DNA of 15,789 nucleotides from contig DDWF01000074.1 in the NCBI GenBank assembly GCA_002345845.1, forward strand, positions 1-15,789, in the 5' to 3' direction. The notes beneath the pieces are model-generated. The model worked only from the letters and a program-made list of their open reading frames with translations. It did not search any database and was not told the origin of the DNA. The stretch is from Betaproteobacteria bacterium UBA2293. Lineage in GTDB: Bacteria > Pseudomonadota > Gammaproteobacteria > Burkholderiales > Rhodocyclaceae. Numbering within the stretch: position 1 is the first letter of the stretch; each line of letters opens with the position of its first letter. Shown piece after piece: positions 1 through 6,669 of this stretch. A program made the translations under genes and the position numbers.

Positions 1-344
1 CGGCCTGGATCGGCATGAAGCTGCGTAAGCTGCTCGACTACTCCGAGCCCTTCGGCGATTTCATGGCCTTCGTCCCCGGTTCGCGCAAGCAGCAGACCTA
101 CCCGTCAACCGTCGCCTACATCGCCCAGTTGATCATCCACCGCTACGCCATGCTCGGCATCCTCGACGAAGCCGGCTTCCCGCTGCAGCAGATGGGCATC
201 CTCGAAGCCCCGGAAGACACCACCAGCAACAAGGTGCTGCCGACCCAGGGCAAGCTGTGCGGCGAATGCGGCAACCACACGATGATCCGCAAGGATGGGT
301 GTGATTTCTGTACGGCTTGTGGGGCGGTTGGGACCTGCGGTTGA
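1..344 (+). CDS. nrdJ: Adenosylcobalamin-dependent ribonucleotide reductase, C-terminal part (partial)
   Basis: This is the 3' end of a class II (vitamin B12-dependent) ribonucleoside-diphosphate reductase, which makes deoxyribonucleotides in the cytoplasm with or without oxygen. The reading frame is open from base 3 and enters from outside the window, so only about the last 113 codons are seen. The evidence is the C-terminal tail: a hydrophobic segment typical of the end of the barrel, then a cysteine-rich end with CGEC, CDFC and CGAVGTC motifs. In this family the tail cysteines re-reduce the active site and may bind zinc. A terminator lies about 110 bases after the stop. The call rests on recalled family resemblance of the tail, not on the catalytic core. 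Confidence 0.87.
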   Translation, partial: AWIGMKLRKLLDYSEPFGDFMAFVPGSRKQQTYPSTVAYIAQLIIHRYAMLGILDEAGFPLQQMGILEAPEDTTSNKVLPTQGKLCGECGNHTMIRKDGCDFCTACGAVGTCG

Positions 345-380
345 GGTTGCTGATGGCTCGATGAAAAACGCCCCTGTGAG

Positions 381-442
381 CTACACCATAAGCTGCGACT
401 TTGACACCATAAAGTGCAACATTTGACAGCATAAGCTGCAAC
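381..442. repeat. Three imperfect tandem copies of a ~20-base repeat (transposon-end-like)
   Basis: Three copies lie in direct order at 381-400, 401-420 and 423-442. They share the core CATAA followed by GCTGC or AGTGC and then RAC, and most begin with TTGACA or a variant. The spacing is 20-22 bases, about two helical turns. Arrays like this occur as transposase-binding sites at the ends of some insertion sequences (IS21-type and Tn7-like ends carry several subterminal copies), and also as iterons or operators. A TGTGAG at 375-380 could be a terminal sequence. No inverted partner array or transposase gene is visible, so a solo end or remnant is the best guess. Confidence 0.5.
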
Positions 443-450
443 TAAAACGA

Positions 451-481
451 AGCCCCAGCCCTCACCGGCTGGGGCTTTTGC
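451..481 (+). terminator. Rho-independent terminator after nrdJ
   Basis: A perfect 10-bp GC-rich stem (AGCCCCAGCC with GGCTGGGGCT) closes a six-base loop and is followed by TTTG. It probably terminates nrdJ transcription and insulates the gene at 595. On the opposite strand the hairpin is followed by TCGTTTTAG, so weaker termination from the right is possible. Confidence 0.8.
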
Positions 482-502
482 TTTCCTGCAACACAGGCCT
501 AT

Positions 503-536
503 CGCACGACATAATTAGATTACGCACAACATGATT
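503..536 (+). repeat. Direct repeat CGCACRACATRATT, two copies
   Basis: CGCACGACATAATT (503-516) and CGCACAACATGATT (523-536) match at 12 of 14 bases with a period of exactly 20. They sit 60-90 bases upstream of the gene at 595, in the AT-rich patch where a promoter is expected. CATAAT at 510-515 would serve as a -10 box, although no good -35 box is seen. Two sites on the same helical face suggest a regulator-binding site, but this is inference. Confidence 0.35.
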
Positions 537-562
537 GTTTTGTGCGCACGCATGGCATATCA

Positions 563-592
563 TGCACACTCCTTTACGGATAGGAGTGTGCA
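563..592 (+). promoter_or_regulatory. Perfect 11-bp hairpin containing the ribosome binding site
   Basis: TGCACACTCCT (563-573) and AGGAGTGTGCA (582-592) are perfect reverse complements around an eight-base loop. The 3' arm contains the AGGAG Shine-Dalgarno sequence (582-586), eight bases before the ATG at 595. In mRNA this fold would hide the ribosome binding site. A competing smaller hairpin, GCATG (550-554) with CATGC (561-565), uses part of the 5' arm, so two alternative structures are possible. The same dyad in DNA could instead be a repressor operator. Confidence 0.65.
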
Positions 593-594
593 AA

Positions 595-1263
595 ATGGCT
601 TTCAGAGCAGACGAAGCAGCGCGAGTCGGATACGAAGAGGTAGAGCGATTCCTTGTTCCCCGGCCTGCGTATACAGACGAATCACAAAGGGCACGCAGCA
701 GAGAGGCTTTGCTAGACATCGTTGATTCGATCGGGCCTGTGATTTACACCTACCCGACCTGGCATCCGCTAGTGTGCAACCATGACGACCAGCACCCGGA
801 GACGCTGCCCAGCGCACGGTGTGGATACAAAGGTCTAGATCACACTCGGTACTTCGCCCATGGATTTATCACCTGCCCCTATGGCGACGGTCAGGAGGTA
901 ATCGACTCGGTGAATGCGATGCCCCGTCACCCTGCTGCCAGCATCACGGCGGAGAGGTTAGATGTGCAACTCTACAACCCGAACGCCACCCCGATTCTGG
1001 TCAAGTGCGACTGGAACGAATCACTCCCTATGGATCGACTGATCCCGCTCTCCATTGCCATGCCCTTGCTTCTGGAGAAGGAGCTTCCGTGTTGGAGGTG
1101 GTCGCAGGTTGCCGAGACTTGGGAGACAATGCGCCACTATTTCCTTGGTTCGCCCCACGGTAGCCGGTCATCGCTTTTTGTCAGTCAAGAGACTGGTCAG
1201 GCGATGAAGAAGATTTGGGAGGCGCTGATCCACACAGGGATGTTCGGCCCGATCAAGGTGTGA
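595..1263 (+). CDS. Conserved-looking protein of unknown function, 222 aa
   Basis: I do not recognise a named family. The ATG at 595 is preferred over an in-frame TTG at 535 because AGGAG lies eight bases before it. The protein appears soluble, with no signal peptide or membrane segment. Residues 61-94 hold a cluster of possible metal ligands (C61, H63, C76, H83, H89, C94). The C-terminal third is rich in tryptophan and glycine and ends in MFGPIKV, which looks like a compact conserved core. The gene stands alone between the nrdJ terminator and about 330 non-coding bases. With the repeats upstream and the hairpin over its ribosome binding site, it looks like an accessory gene under post-transcriptional or operator control. 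No function can be assigned. Confidence 0.75.
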   Translation: MAFRADEAARVGYEEVERFLVPRPAYTDESQRARSREALLDIVDSIGPVIYTYPTWHPLVCNHDDQHPETLPSARCGYKGLDHTRYFAHGFITCPYGDGQEVIDSVNAMPRHPAASITAERLDVQLYNPNATPILVKCDWNESLPMDRLIPLSIAMPLLLEKELPCWRWSQVAETWETMRHYFLGSPHGSRSSLFVSQETGQAMKKIWEALIHTGMFGPIKV

Positions 1264-1590
1264 TTGGATCAAAGAGACAAAGCCAGCACAGGCAGCGCCG
1301 CGCTCCCGCCAATACCCTTGCAGCGCCCGCTGGTGATCGTCGCCGGTTCCGTCCTGCTGCCCGATTGCTGGCGCCAAAATCAATCCCGCCAAAGCCGACA
1401 TGGCTGGGCAGGACTGAATACCGGGCCAGGCATCTGAGGAGTCGCCCTCTCAGGCAATCAGAGCCCACATGGGTCAGAGATAGCCAAAGGGGTCAGTGAC
1501 AATTAGCACCTAACAGATCACTATTCTCTGGCCGCGGCGTACAGGCAAATCCAAAATCTGTGATCTATCGCCTTTTTTCTGTATTACGCG
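1264..1590. other. Non-coding stretch, possible mobile-element debris
   Basis: No convincing gene is seen on either strand. A direct repeat GGGTCAGAGA (1471-1480) / GGGTCAGTGA (1490-1499), followed by CAATTAGC, resembles short sequences I recall flanking IS200-like (Y1/REP-type) transposase genes in betaproteobacteria, though no transposase is present. AGATCAC and GTGATCT (about 1513-1575) form a distant inverted repeat. No clear terminator is visible for either the gene at 595 or the leftward gene ending at 1591. Confidence 0.4.
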
Positions 1591-2187
1591 CTAAGTGATG
1601 GCCTGCTCTTCCGTTTGCTGTCCACCACCCAGCTTGCTGGCGAGGAAGTCGTCATAGCCCTGGCTGACCAGTTCGTAGGTTTTCATGACGCCGCTTTCGA
1701 TATCGCCGTTGAAAACCTGCAGTCCTTGCAGAATATCTTTTGCTTCGTTGAAGCCTCTTTCAAAACCGCCGCGAATCAGCTGGACAAAGTCCTTGGCCAC
1801 CTGATCCGGGTCGTCATTGGGGCGCTGGGCGGCATAGGCGTCGAAGAAGCCGGTCGATAGCGACAGAATGCGTTGGGCGGTCGCTTCGGGCGAGTTGTCT
1901 TCGCTCATCTTGGCCTGCAGCGCATCCGGGCCGAGCGTCGGCGTCAGCAATTCATTGATGCGTTCGATGGCGCTGCGAAACAGCAATGCCTGCGACTGGT
2001 TGCCCGCGTTCAGCGAGACCTCCGCCGAGGCTTGGAGAATCTGCAAATTCAACTCGTCACGGGCAGTGCGCGTGCTCTCCGGAGCTTTGGCCCGCTCCGT
2101 TTCGGTGCGTGGCACCCCCCGCGATTGCTCTGCCTGGGGTGGCAAGGTGGTCTGATAGGACCGGGCACCAGCTGTTGGATTGAGCAT
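1591..2187 (-). CDS. DUF5610 domain-containing protein, 198 aa
   Basis: The protein matches my memory of the DUF5610 family, whose function is unknown. Recognisable parts are the segment ELNLQILQASAEVSLNAGN near residues 45-65, a DNSPEATAQRI segment in the middle, and GGFERGFNEAKDIL followed by an alternating helical tail. It is predicted to be soluble and helical, with a polar disordered N-terminus of about 40 residues. The start at 2187 is chosen because a strong AAGGGGG ribosome binding site ends five bases upstream; an upstream in-frame ATG at 2217 lacks one. A 17-bp perfect dyad about 60 bases upstream may be its operator. The family assignment is fairly firm, the role is not known. Confidence 0.8.
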   Translation of the reverse strand: MLNPTAGARSYQTTLPPQAEQSRGVPRTETERAKAPESTRTARDELNLQILQASAEVSLNAGNQSQALLFRSAIERINELLTPTLGPDALQAKMSEDNSPEATAQRILSLSTGFFDAYAAQRPNDDPDQVAKDFVQLIRGGFERGFNEAKDILQGLQVFNGDIESGVMKTYELVSQGYDDFLASKLGGGQQTEEQAIT

Positions 2188-2478
2188 GAACGCCCCCTTT
2201 CCAAGTGCCGAAAACACAAGCCGTAACCGCCATTGCGAACGACCACTTGTGCACGTTGCACAAATTCATCTTAGGCCACCCTTGGCAAAGGGCCAGCTTC
2301 GGCGCATCGCGGCTCGCCGATACTGGTCGCGATGACTTGGCGCCGAGCAGCCATAACACCACAACACGCAACACTTCATTCCCGAAGAGGCGCCCGAGGC
2401 ATTGCTGGCGGAGTCGCATAGCCGGGGCACTGATCCGCAGCGCTCTTTCGGCTCATCGACAGGTCATGCCCAATATCT
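2188..2478. other. Intergenic region upstream of the DUF5610 gene
   Basis: About 290 bases without a convincing gene on either strand. Its right end abuts the stop of the DUF3817 gene and its left end holds the DUF5610 ribosome binding site. The only clear structure is the dyad at 2247-2263. The small reading frames here have arginine- and serine-rich translations without recognisable features and are treated as chance. Confidence 0.5.
2247..2263. promoter_or_regulatory. 17-bp perfect dyad, candidate operator
   Basis: TTGTGCA, a CGT spacer and TGCACAA form a perfect inverted repeat of 7-bp arms. It lies 60-76 bases upstream of the DUF5610 start codon. The length and short spacer suit a dimeric helix-turn-helix regulator. 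No matching regulator gene is in the window. Confidence 0.45.
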
Positions 2479-2805
2479 TCAACTGGCGCTGGCGACAGCT
2501 CCGCATCCGGCCGCGCTGCTGCAACTGCGCTTGAGGCGATGGTCGGCGTAGAAGGCGCCAAACGGCAACAGGGCACCGAAAAACAGTAGCAGGCCAAGGC
2601 GGGCGTTGAGCACACCCTTGCTCATGGCCATCGCCAGATTGATGCTCAGCCAGATGAACAGCACGCCATGCATCGGCCCGAGGATGCGCACGGCCAGCGG
2701 AAAATCGGCCAGATGCTTGAGCGGAACGGCAACGAACACCAGTAGCAGCAGGGCGCAGCCATCGAGCATGGCAGCGATGTACAGGCGACGAATCAGGGGA
2801 TGCAT
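2479..2805 (-). CDS. DUF3817 family small membrane protein, 108 aa
   Basis: An integral membrane protein with three predicted helices at about residues 10-29, 41-62 and 68-86. The motifs LDGCALLLLVFVAVPLKHL and GPMHGVLF, and the ending LLPFGAFYADHRL, are characteristic of DUF3817, an uncharacterised membrane domain of about 90 residues. A short serine/alanine-rich tail of about 16 residues follows the domain and is probably non-conserved. The start at 2805 gives an N-terminus typical of the family, although no good ribosome binding site is seen. It is divergent from the diguanylate cyclase gene, with about 165 bases between start codons. Confidence 0.82.
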   Translation of the reverse strand: MHPLIRRLYIAAMLDGCALLLLVFVAVPLKHLADFPLAVRILGPMHGVLFIWLSINLAMAMSKGVLNARLGLLLFFGALLPFGAFYADHRLKRSCSSAAGCGAVASAS

Positions 2806-2891
2806 TGGATTGATCAGGTCTTGTGATGGGCTGCCATTGTAACCGGCATATTAGCGAATGCTGATCTTTGCCGTTCTTTGCAGCCGGTTCT

Positions 2892-2919
2892 TTGCGGCGA
2901 AAATCGTCCGGGGCATACT
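2892..2919 (+). promoter_or_regulatory. Possible sigma-70 promoter of the diguanylate cyclase gene
   Basis: TTGCGG (2892-2897) and CATACT (2914-2919) are separated by 16 bases, which would start transcription near 2926, about 45 bases before the ATG at 2971. Both boxes are imperfect, so this is only a candidate. Confidence 0.3.
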
Positions 2920-2970
2920 AGCCTCTGCCGGCGTTACGAGCCGCCCGCTATCCAACTTCAAGCCGAACAG

Positions 2971-4212
2971 ATGAGTGAGCCGTTCACCCTGCAGGATCCC
3001 GAGCATCGCGCACTGAACTTGCTGACTACGCCGGTCTGGATTGTCGCCAGCCGGGGCAATGAGCTTGTTTTTGCCAACGACGCGGCCGAACGGCTTTCCG
3101 CCACGTCCGACGTGCACGCCCTGCGCCACGGCAGTCACTCCGCCCATGCCGAGGAACAGCTTGCTGGCTATCTTCCGGCACTGCGTGCGCGCGAACCCAT
3201 TATCGAAATCTGGACGCTTCAGCGGAATGGCGAGGCCGTTCCCCTGAGCTGCCAGTTGTCACTGCTCAGACAAGATTCGAATAATGAGCAAATCCTCGTT
3301 GAAGGCATTTTGTCCAGCCTGCCATCGGCCGCGGTTGCTGAGCATTTCGAACTCACCGAGGATGGTCTCTACGGCCAGCTATTTCACTCAAATGGCGCGC
3401 CCATGCTCCTCATCGACCCTGCGGCGGAAGGCCAGATCGTCGATGCCAACCTGGCGGCATGCCGCTTTTACGGCTATACCCGGGAAGGCTTCTGCCGCAA
3501 ACACACCTGGGAAATCAACGCGCTCGGGCGCCAGGTCCTGCCCATCATGAACGAAGTAGCCAAATTGGCCGGGGGGCACCGACCGCTGAATTTTGTTCAT
3601 CGTCTTGCCGATGGCAGCTTGAGAGATGTGCAGACCTACGCCTGCCCTTTGGCAATCGAGGGAAGGCGGCTGATGCTTTGTGTCGTTCATGATGTAACCG
3701 AGCAGAAACGCCTGAAGAATGAACTCGAATATGCGGCATCACGCGATCCTTTGAGCGGCCTGTGGAATCGCCGCCACTTTCTCAATTTGCTGGAAAAGGC
3801 GCGGCAGCAGAAACGGCGTAAAGATGAGGACTACAGCCTCCTGATTCTGGATGTAGACCATTTCAAGAACATCAATGACCAATTCGGCCATGACAAGGGT
3901 GACGAGGCCCTGGTTCAGCTGGCAAGAACACTGGAGAACCGGGTTCGCGACACGGATTCGGTGTGTCGCTGGGGTGGCGAGGAGTTCACCATCCTGCTGC
4001 CGCAAACAAACATCGTGAATGCTGCCCATCTTGCCGAATGCTTGCGCGTAGCCGTCTTTGGCATACAGATTGCCGAGTTGACCCGCATTACCGTGAGTAT
4101 CGGCGTTGCTCAGCACCAGGCTGACGAAACGACCGAATGTCTGATCAGACGTGCGGATACCGCGCTGTATCAGGCAAAGGCCGCGGGGCGAAACACCGTA
4201 GTCGTCGGCTGA
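2971..4212 (+). CDS. PAS domain diguanylate cyclase (GGDEF), 413 aa
   Basis: This enzyme joins two GTP molecules into cyclic di-GMP, the second messenger controlling the switch between motile and attached life. The C-terminal GGDEF domain (about 250-413) has the active-site motif GGEEF at 335-339. An intact inhibitory site, RDTD at 326-329, lies exactly five residues before it, predicting feedback inhibition. Two sensory domains precede it: a PAS-like segment at about 15-120 and a clearer PAS domain with PAC-type end at about 133-243 (VVHDVTEQKR). No membrane helix is seen, so it is probably a cytoplasmic sensor of unknown signal. ATG 2971 is the first ATG in frame; an upstream TTG at 2878 would add unlikely sequence. 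The acetyltransferase gene follows closely. Confidence 0.93.
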   Translation: MSEPFTLQDPEHRALNLLTTPVWIVASRGNELVFANDAAERLSATSDVHALRHGSHSAHAEEQLAGYLPALRAREPIIEIWTLQRNGEAVPLSCQLSLLRQDSNNEQILVEGILSSLPSAAVAEHFELTEDGLYGQLFHSNGAPMLLIDPAAEGQIVDANLAACRFYGYTREGFCRKHTWEINALGRQVLPIMNEVAKLAGGHRPLNFVHRLADGSLRDVQTYACPLAIEGRRLMLCVVHDVTEQKRLKNELEYAASRDPLSGLWNRRHFLNLLEKARQQKRRKDEDYSLLILDVDHFKNINDQFGHDKGDEALVQLARTLENRVRDTDSVCRWGGEEFTILLPQTNIVNAAHLAECLRVAVFGIQIAELTRITVSIGVAQHQADETTECLIRRADTALYQAKAAGRNTVVVG

Positions 4213-4256
4213 AGGGAGAGAAAGCCATTCCGTCGCGCGCCACGCCAAATACAGCC

Positions 4257-4772
4257 ATGCCATCCTTGGCTTCCCCCATCCTCCGCCGGCTGCACCCAAC
4301 CGACCTGCCGGCAATACTGGCGGTGCAGCGACAATGTTATGTACCGGAGATGAACGAGGACGACGGCACCTGGCGCAACCGGCTGGCGGCAGCGGCGGAC
4401 TTTGCCTGGGTGGCCGAAATCGGTGGCGAGGTCGGCGCCTATCTGGCGACCTACCCGTCCCGCCTGGACCAGGTGACGCCGCTGGGTGGCGAGTTTGTTG
4501 TCTCCGGGGCAGCGGATTGTCTGTATTTCCACGATCTGGCGGTGGCGCCGGCGGCCGGCGGTTGTGGCCTCGGCGCGCGGCTGGTCGAACATGCCCTGCA
4601 GGCGGCACGCCGGCACGGCCTGGCGCAGGCAGCCCTGGTCTGCGTGCAGGACGCCTTCGCCTTCTGGCAGCGACGAGGCTTCGTCGAGCGCCAGCCAATC
4701 GCTCCGAGCGCCACGGCGGCGCTGGCCAGCTACCCGGCGCCAGCGCGCTACATGTGGCGATTGATCGACTAA
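4257..4772 (+). CDS. GNAT family N-acetyltransferase, 171 aa
   Basis: A small cytoplasmic acetyl-CoA-dependent acyltransferase whose substrate is unknown. The GNAT acetyl-CoA-binding motif is visible in the middle (HDLAVAPAAGGCGLGARLV, about residues 94-112), preceded by the usual beta strands. After it come an AALVCVQDA strand and the FWQRRGF segment common near the end of this fold. The start is uncertain. ATG 4257 gives a typical GNAT N-terminus but has no ribosome binding site. A good AAGGGAGAG sits at 4212-4220, overlapping the stop of the cyclase gene, and the in-frame codon at the right distance is ATT (4227). The gene probably shares a transcript with the cyclase; whether they act together is unknown. 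Confidence 0.85.
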   Translation: MPSLASPILRRLHPTDLPAILAVQRQCYVPEMNEDDGTWRNRLAAAADFAWVAEIGGEVGAYLATYPSRLDQVTPLGGEFVVSGAADCLYFHDLAVAPAAGGCGLGARLVEHALQAARRHGLAQAALVCVQDAFAFWQRRGFVERQPIAPSATAALASYPAPARYMWRLID

Positions 4773-4808
4773 GAAATCAGCGCCAGCCCGACTGTTCTCG
4801 TGCACGTA

Positions 4809-4832
4809 AAACGGCCTCCGCAGAGGCCGTTT
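4809..4832. terminator. Bidirectional hairpin terminator
   Basis: A perfect 10-bp stem (AAACGGCCTC with GAGGCCGTTT) closes a four-base loop. It lies between the convergent acetyltransferase and YidB-like genes. T residues follow in both directions: TTT rightward, and TTTT counting the end of the stem leftward. It can serve both genes. Confidence 0.75.
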
Positions 4833-4849
4833 CCGTGAGCGCAGAGCGC

Positions 4850-5332
4850 TTACTTGCGCAGCAGCCCGCCCAGCATGCCGGCGAGGGCACCAGCATCGAC
4901 CCCCTGGCCGCCGCGCCCGCCGCCGAGCAGATCGCCCAGCGCGCCGAGGCCGTTGTCGGCCGGCAACTGCCCTTGCGGTGTCAGCTGGTCGATCAGCCCC
5001 GGCAGCAGGTCGGCCATCGTGCCGGCTGCCTGTTGCTGGCTGCCACCCAACTGCTTGGCGAGCATGCCCATGAGGTCATTGCCCAGGGCACCACTCAGGG
5101 CATCGGGCGAGACCTGTTGATTGGCGCCGGTACCGATCCAGGATTGCACCGCCTCGCCGAGGCCGCCCTGCTGCAGCTTGCTCAGCAGTCCGGACAGACC
5201 GCCGGCATTGTTCATCAGGACGCCAATGATGCCCATGATCATCTGCGGATCAAGTCCCCCCGCAGCGCCCTGTGCCTGCTCGCCCTGACCGCCGCCCAAG
5301 GCCGCCCCCACCAATGAATCCAATAGTCCCAT
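4850..5332 (-). CDS. YidB-like DUF937 protein, 160 aa
   Basis: The protein begins MGLLDSLVGAALGG and is rich in glycine, leucine and glutamine, with the repeating helical segments LSGLLSKLQQGGLGEAVQSWI and ALGNDLMGMLAKQLG that mark the YidB/DUF937 family. The family's biochemical role is not established. The C-terminal 30 residues are glycine-rich and low in complexity. The start at 5332 is preferred because GGGAG lies seven bases upstream; the reading frame stays open for about 100 more codons upstream, but that translation has no family resemblance. No signal peptide is evident. It is divergent from the unrecognised gene at 5628. Confidence 0.85.
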   Translation of the reverse strand: MGLLDSLVGAALGGGQGEQAQGAAGGLDPQMIMGIIGVLMNNAGGLSGLLSKLQQGGLGEAVQSWIGTGANQQVSPDALSGALGNDLMGMLAKQLGGSQQQAAGTMADLLPGLIDQLTPQGQLPADNGLGALGDLLGGGRGGQGVDAGALAGMLGGLLRK

Positions 5333-5627
5333 CAGAGATCTCCCGAGAGTTGGCCGATCGCCACCACACGGTAACGATGCTGCCTGGATTGTGGTCCGCA
5401 CGACCGTCATACGCAAGCCAGGTAATTGTCCCGATTCGGCCTCGCCCGGCTGAAAGCGCCCGCGCTCGTCGGCGGCGCTGCCATCACCGATCATCTGCCC
5501 GGCCAGCTTGATGCCCGAACAGAGGGTGACCGTCACGCTCATCGATTGCATGAACAACGCGTTCGTTGCATCCTGCGCCTGCCCAAGCGATGATTTTGCC
5601 ATCGCGCGGGTCTCGCCTGTCCACGCC
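5333..5627. other. Intergenic region between divergent genes
   Basis: About 295 bases lie between the YidB-like start and the start at 5628. Frames are open on both strands, as is common in GC-rich DNA, but no translation is recognisable. Promoters for the two flanking genes are expected here, yet I could not pick a convincing pair of boxes. Confidence 0.35.
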
Positions 5628-6131
5628 ATGCCCAACTCCAACGAAAAGTACGATCTCGAAATCGAGGCTCTGAGCCAGTTTTCCGACGCCCTGACCGACC
5701 TGTGGGGCGAGCCGCGCTTCGTCTTTCGCGAACTGCGCCAGCCGCCGGAGCCCGACGCCCTCTGTACGCTGGACGGCCAGCCTTTGCATGTCGAGGTCGG
5801 CCATCTCTACGGAACGGCATCCGATGCCAAGGAGTTGCTCGGGCGCCAGGGCAAATCGGCGGCGACGTCGGAAGAAAAGCGGCTGTCCTCCCTGGTACCT
5901 CTGGATATCCGCCTGCTGACACCGCTCAATCGCCTGCTCGCCGACAAGGCGACCAAGAGCTACCACGCACCACGAGTCTGGCTGCTGATCCGTTCAGCAC
6001 TACCGCTGTGGGATTTTGACGATTTCACCGCTCACCTGGCCGAGATCGAGATTCCGCCGGCCCATCCCTTCGAACAGATCTGGCTGCTCTGCGGCCCGCA
6101 GGTTTCGTTCGGCGTCCTGCGCCTGGACTGA
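5628..6131 (+). CDS. Protein of unknown function, 167 aa, possible nuclease-like fold
   Basis: I do not recognise a named family. The protein is soluble, without signal peptide or membrane segment. Residues near 38-57 read EPDALCTLDGQPLHVEVGHL, a PD, beta strand, ExG arrangement that resembles the PD-(D/E)XK nuclease core but lacks the usual lysine after the acidic residue. A lysine-rich stretch, LLADKATKSY, follows later, and the end (PFEQIWLLCG) looks like a buried strand. A nuclease-related or catalytically dead fold is possible but speculative. The start was chosen because MPNSNEKYDLEIEAL is a natural N-terminus; no clear ribosome binding site supports it, and the frame extends upstream to 5508. 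Confidence 0.65.
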   Translation: MPNSNEKYDLEIEALSQFSDALTDLWGEPRFVFRELRQPPEPDALCTLDGQPLHVEVGHLYGTASDAKELLGRQGKSAATSEEKRLSSLVPLDIRLLTPLNRLLADKATKSYHAPRVWLLIRSALPLWDFDDFTAHLAEIEIPPAHPFEQIWLLCGPQVSFGVLRLD

Positions 6132-6201
6132 GGGGAGGGGCGCCTTGCCCTGCCCGCTATCGCCCGGAACTGTTGCCGGCGATGCCACTCGAATGAACGC
6201 G

Positions 6202-6227
6202 GTGAAGCGGATTGTTCCGCCCTTCAC
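6202..6227. other. Imperfect hairpin between genes
   Basis: GTGAAGCGGA (6202-6211) can pair with TCCGC plus TTCAC (6216-6227), leaving a two-base bulge and a TTGT loop. It lies 70-95 bases after the stop at 6131 and could be a weak terminator or a leader structure before the DUF2789 gene. No T-tract follows. Confidence 0.25.
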
Positions 6228-6297
6228 TACCCCTTCCCAGCCAGTCATCGGCACCGTCGCCGGGGCCATGCCAACGCGCTGACTATTGGAGAATGTC

Positions 6298-6528
6298 ATG
6301 GAAGCCAACCTGCACACGATGAGCAACCTGTTCGCCCAATTGGGCCTGGCCAATGCCCCGGGAGCGATCGACGCGTTCATCGCCACGCACCGGCCGTTAC
6401 CGAATGAGGTTCCCCTCTATCGGGCGCCATTCTGGAACACGTCCCAGCGCGATTTCCTCAAGGAAGAAATCATCGATGATGCCGACTGGGCTGGTGTGAT
6501 CGACGAGTTGAACGCACGCCTGCGCTGA
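6298..6528 (+). CDS. DUF2789 family protein, 76 aa
   Basis: A small cytoplasmic protein matching DUF2789, a proteobacterial family of 75-80 residues with no known role. Typical features are the N-terminal helix HTMSNLFAQLGLANAP, the central HRPLPNEVPLYRAPFW and the acidic end KEEIIDDADWAGVIDELN. ATG 6298 is supported by TTGGAGA at 6286-6292, six bases upstream. The length is normal for the family and the gene looks intact. It stands between two unrelated genes, so context adds nothing about function. Confidence 0.87.
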   Translation: MEANLHTMSNLFAQLGLANAPGAIDAFIATHRPLPNEVPLYRAPFWNTSQRDFLKEEIIDDADWAGVIDELNARLR

Positions 6529-6669
6529 CACCGGCAGCAGGCAGCACGGCCCGCGTGCAGATTGGCAGCAGGAGGCGTAAGCTCACTCAGGAAAACAGCC
6601 TCGACCTTGTCCGCCGCCACCCACCAGCGGCAAATTGAATGATGGTCTTCGGGCTGCCCGCGGAAAACC

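Noticed and set aside
2205..2534. 109-codon open frame on the plus strand in the DUF5610 upstream region
   Set aside because: The translation has no recognisable features and runs antisense into the end of the DUF3817 gene.
3739..5317. Long overlapping frames on both strands over the GNAT and YidB-like genes
   Set aside because: The translations are low in complexity and unlike any family, whereas the GNAT and YidB-like products show clear motifs in other frames.
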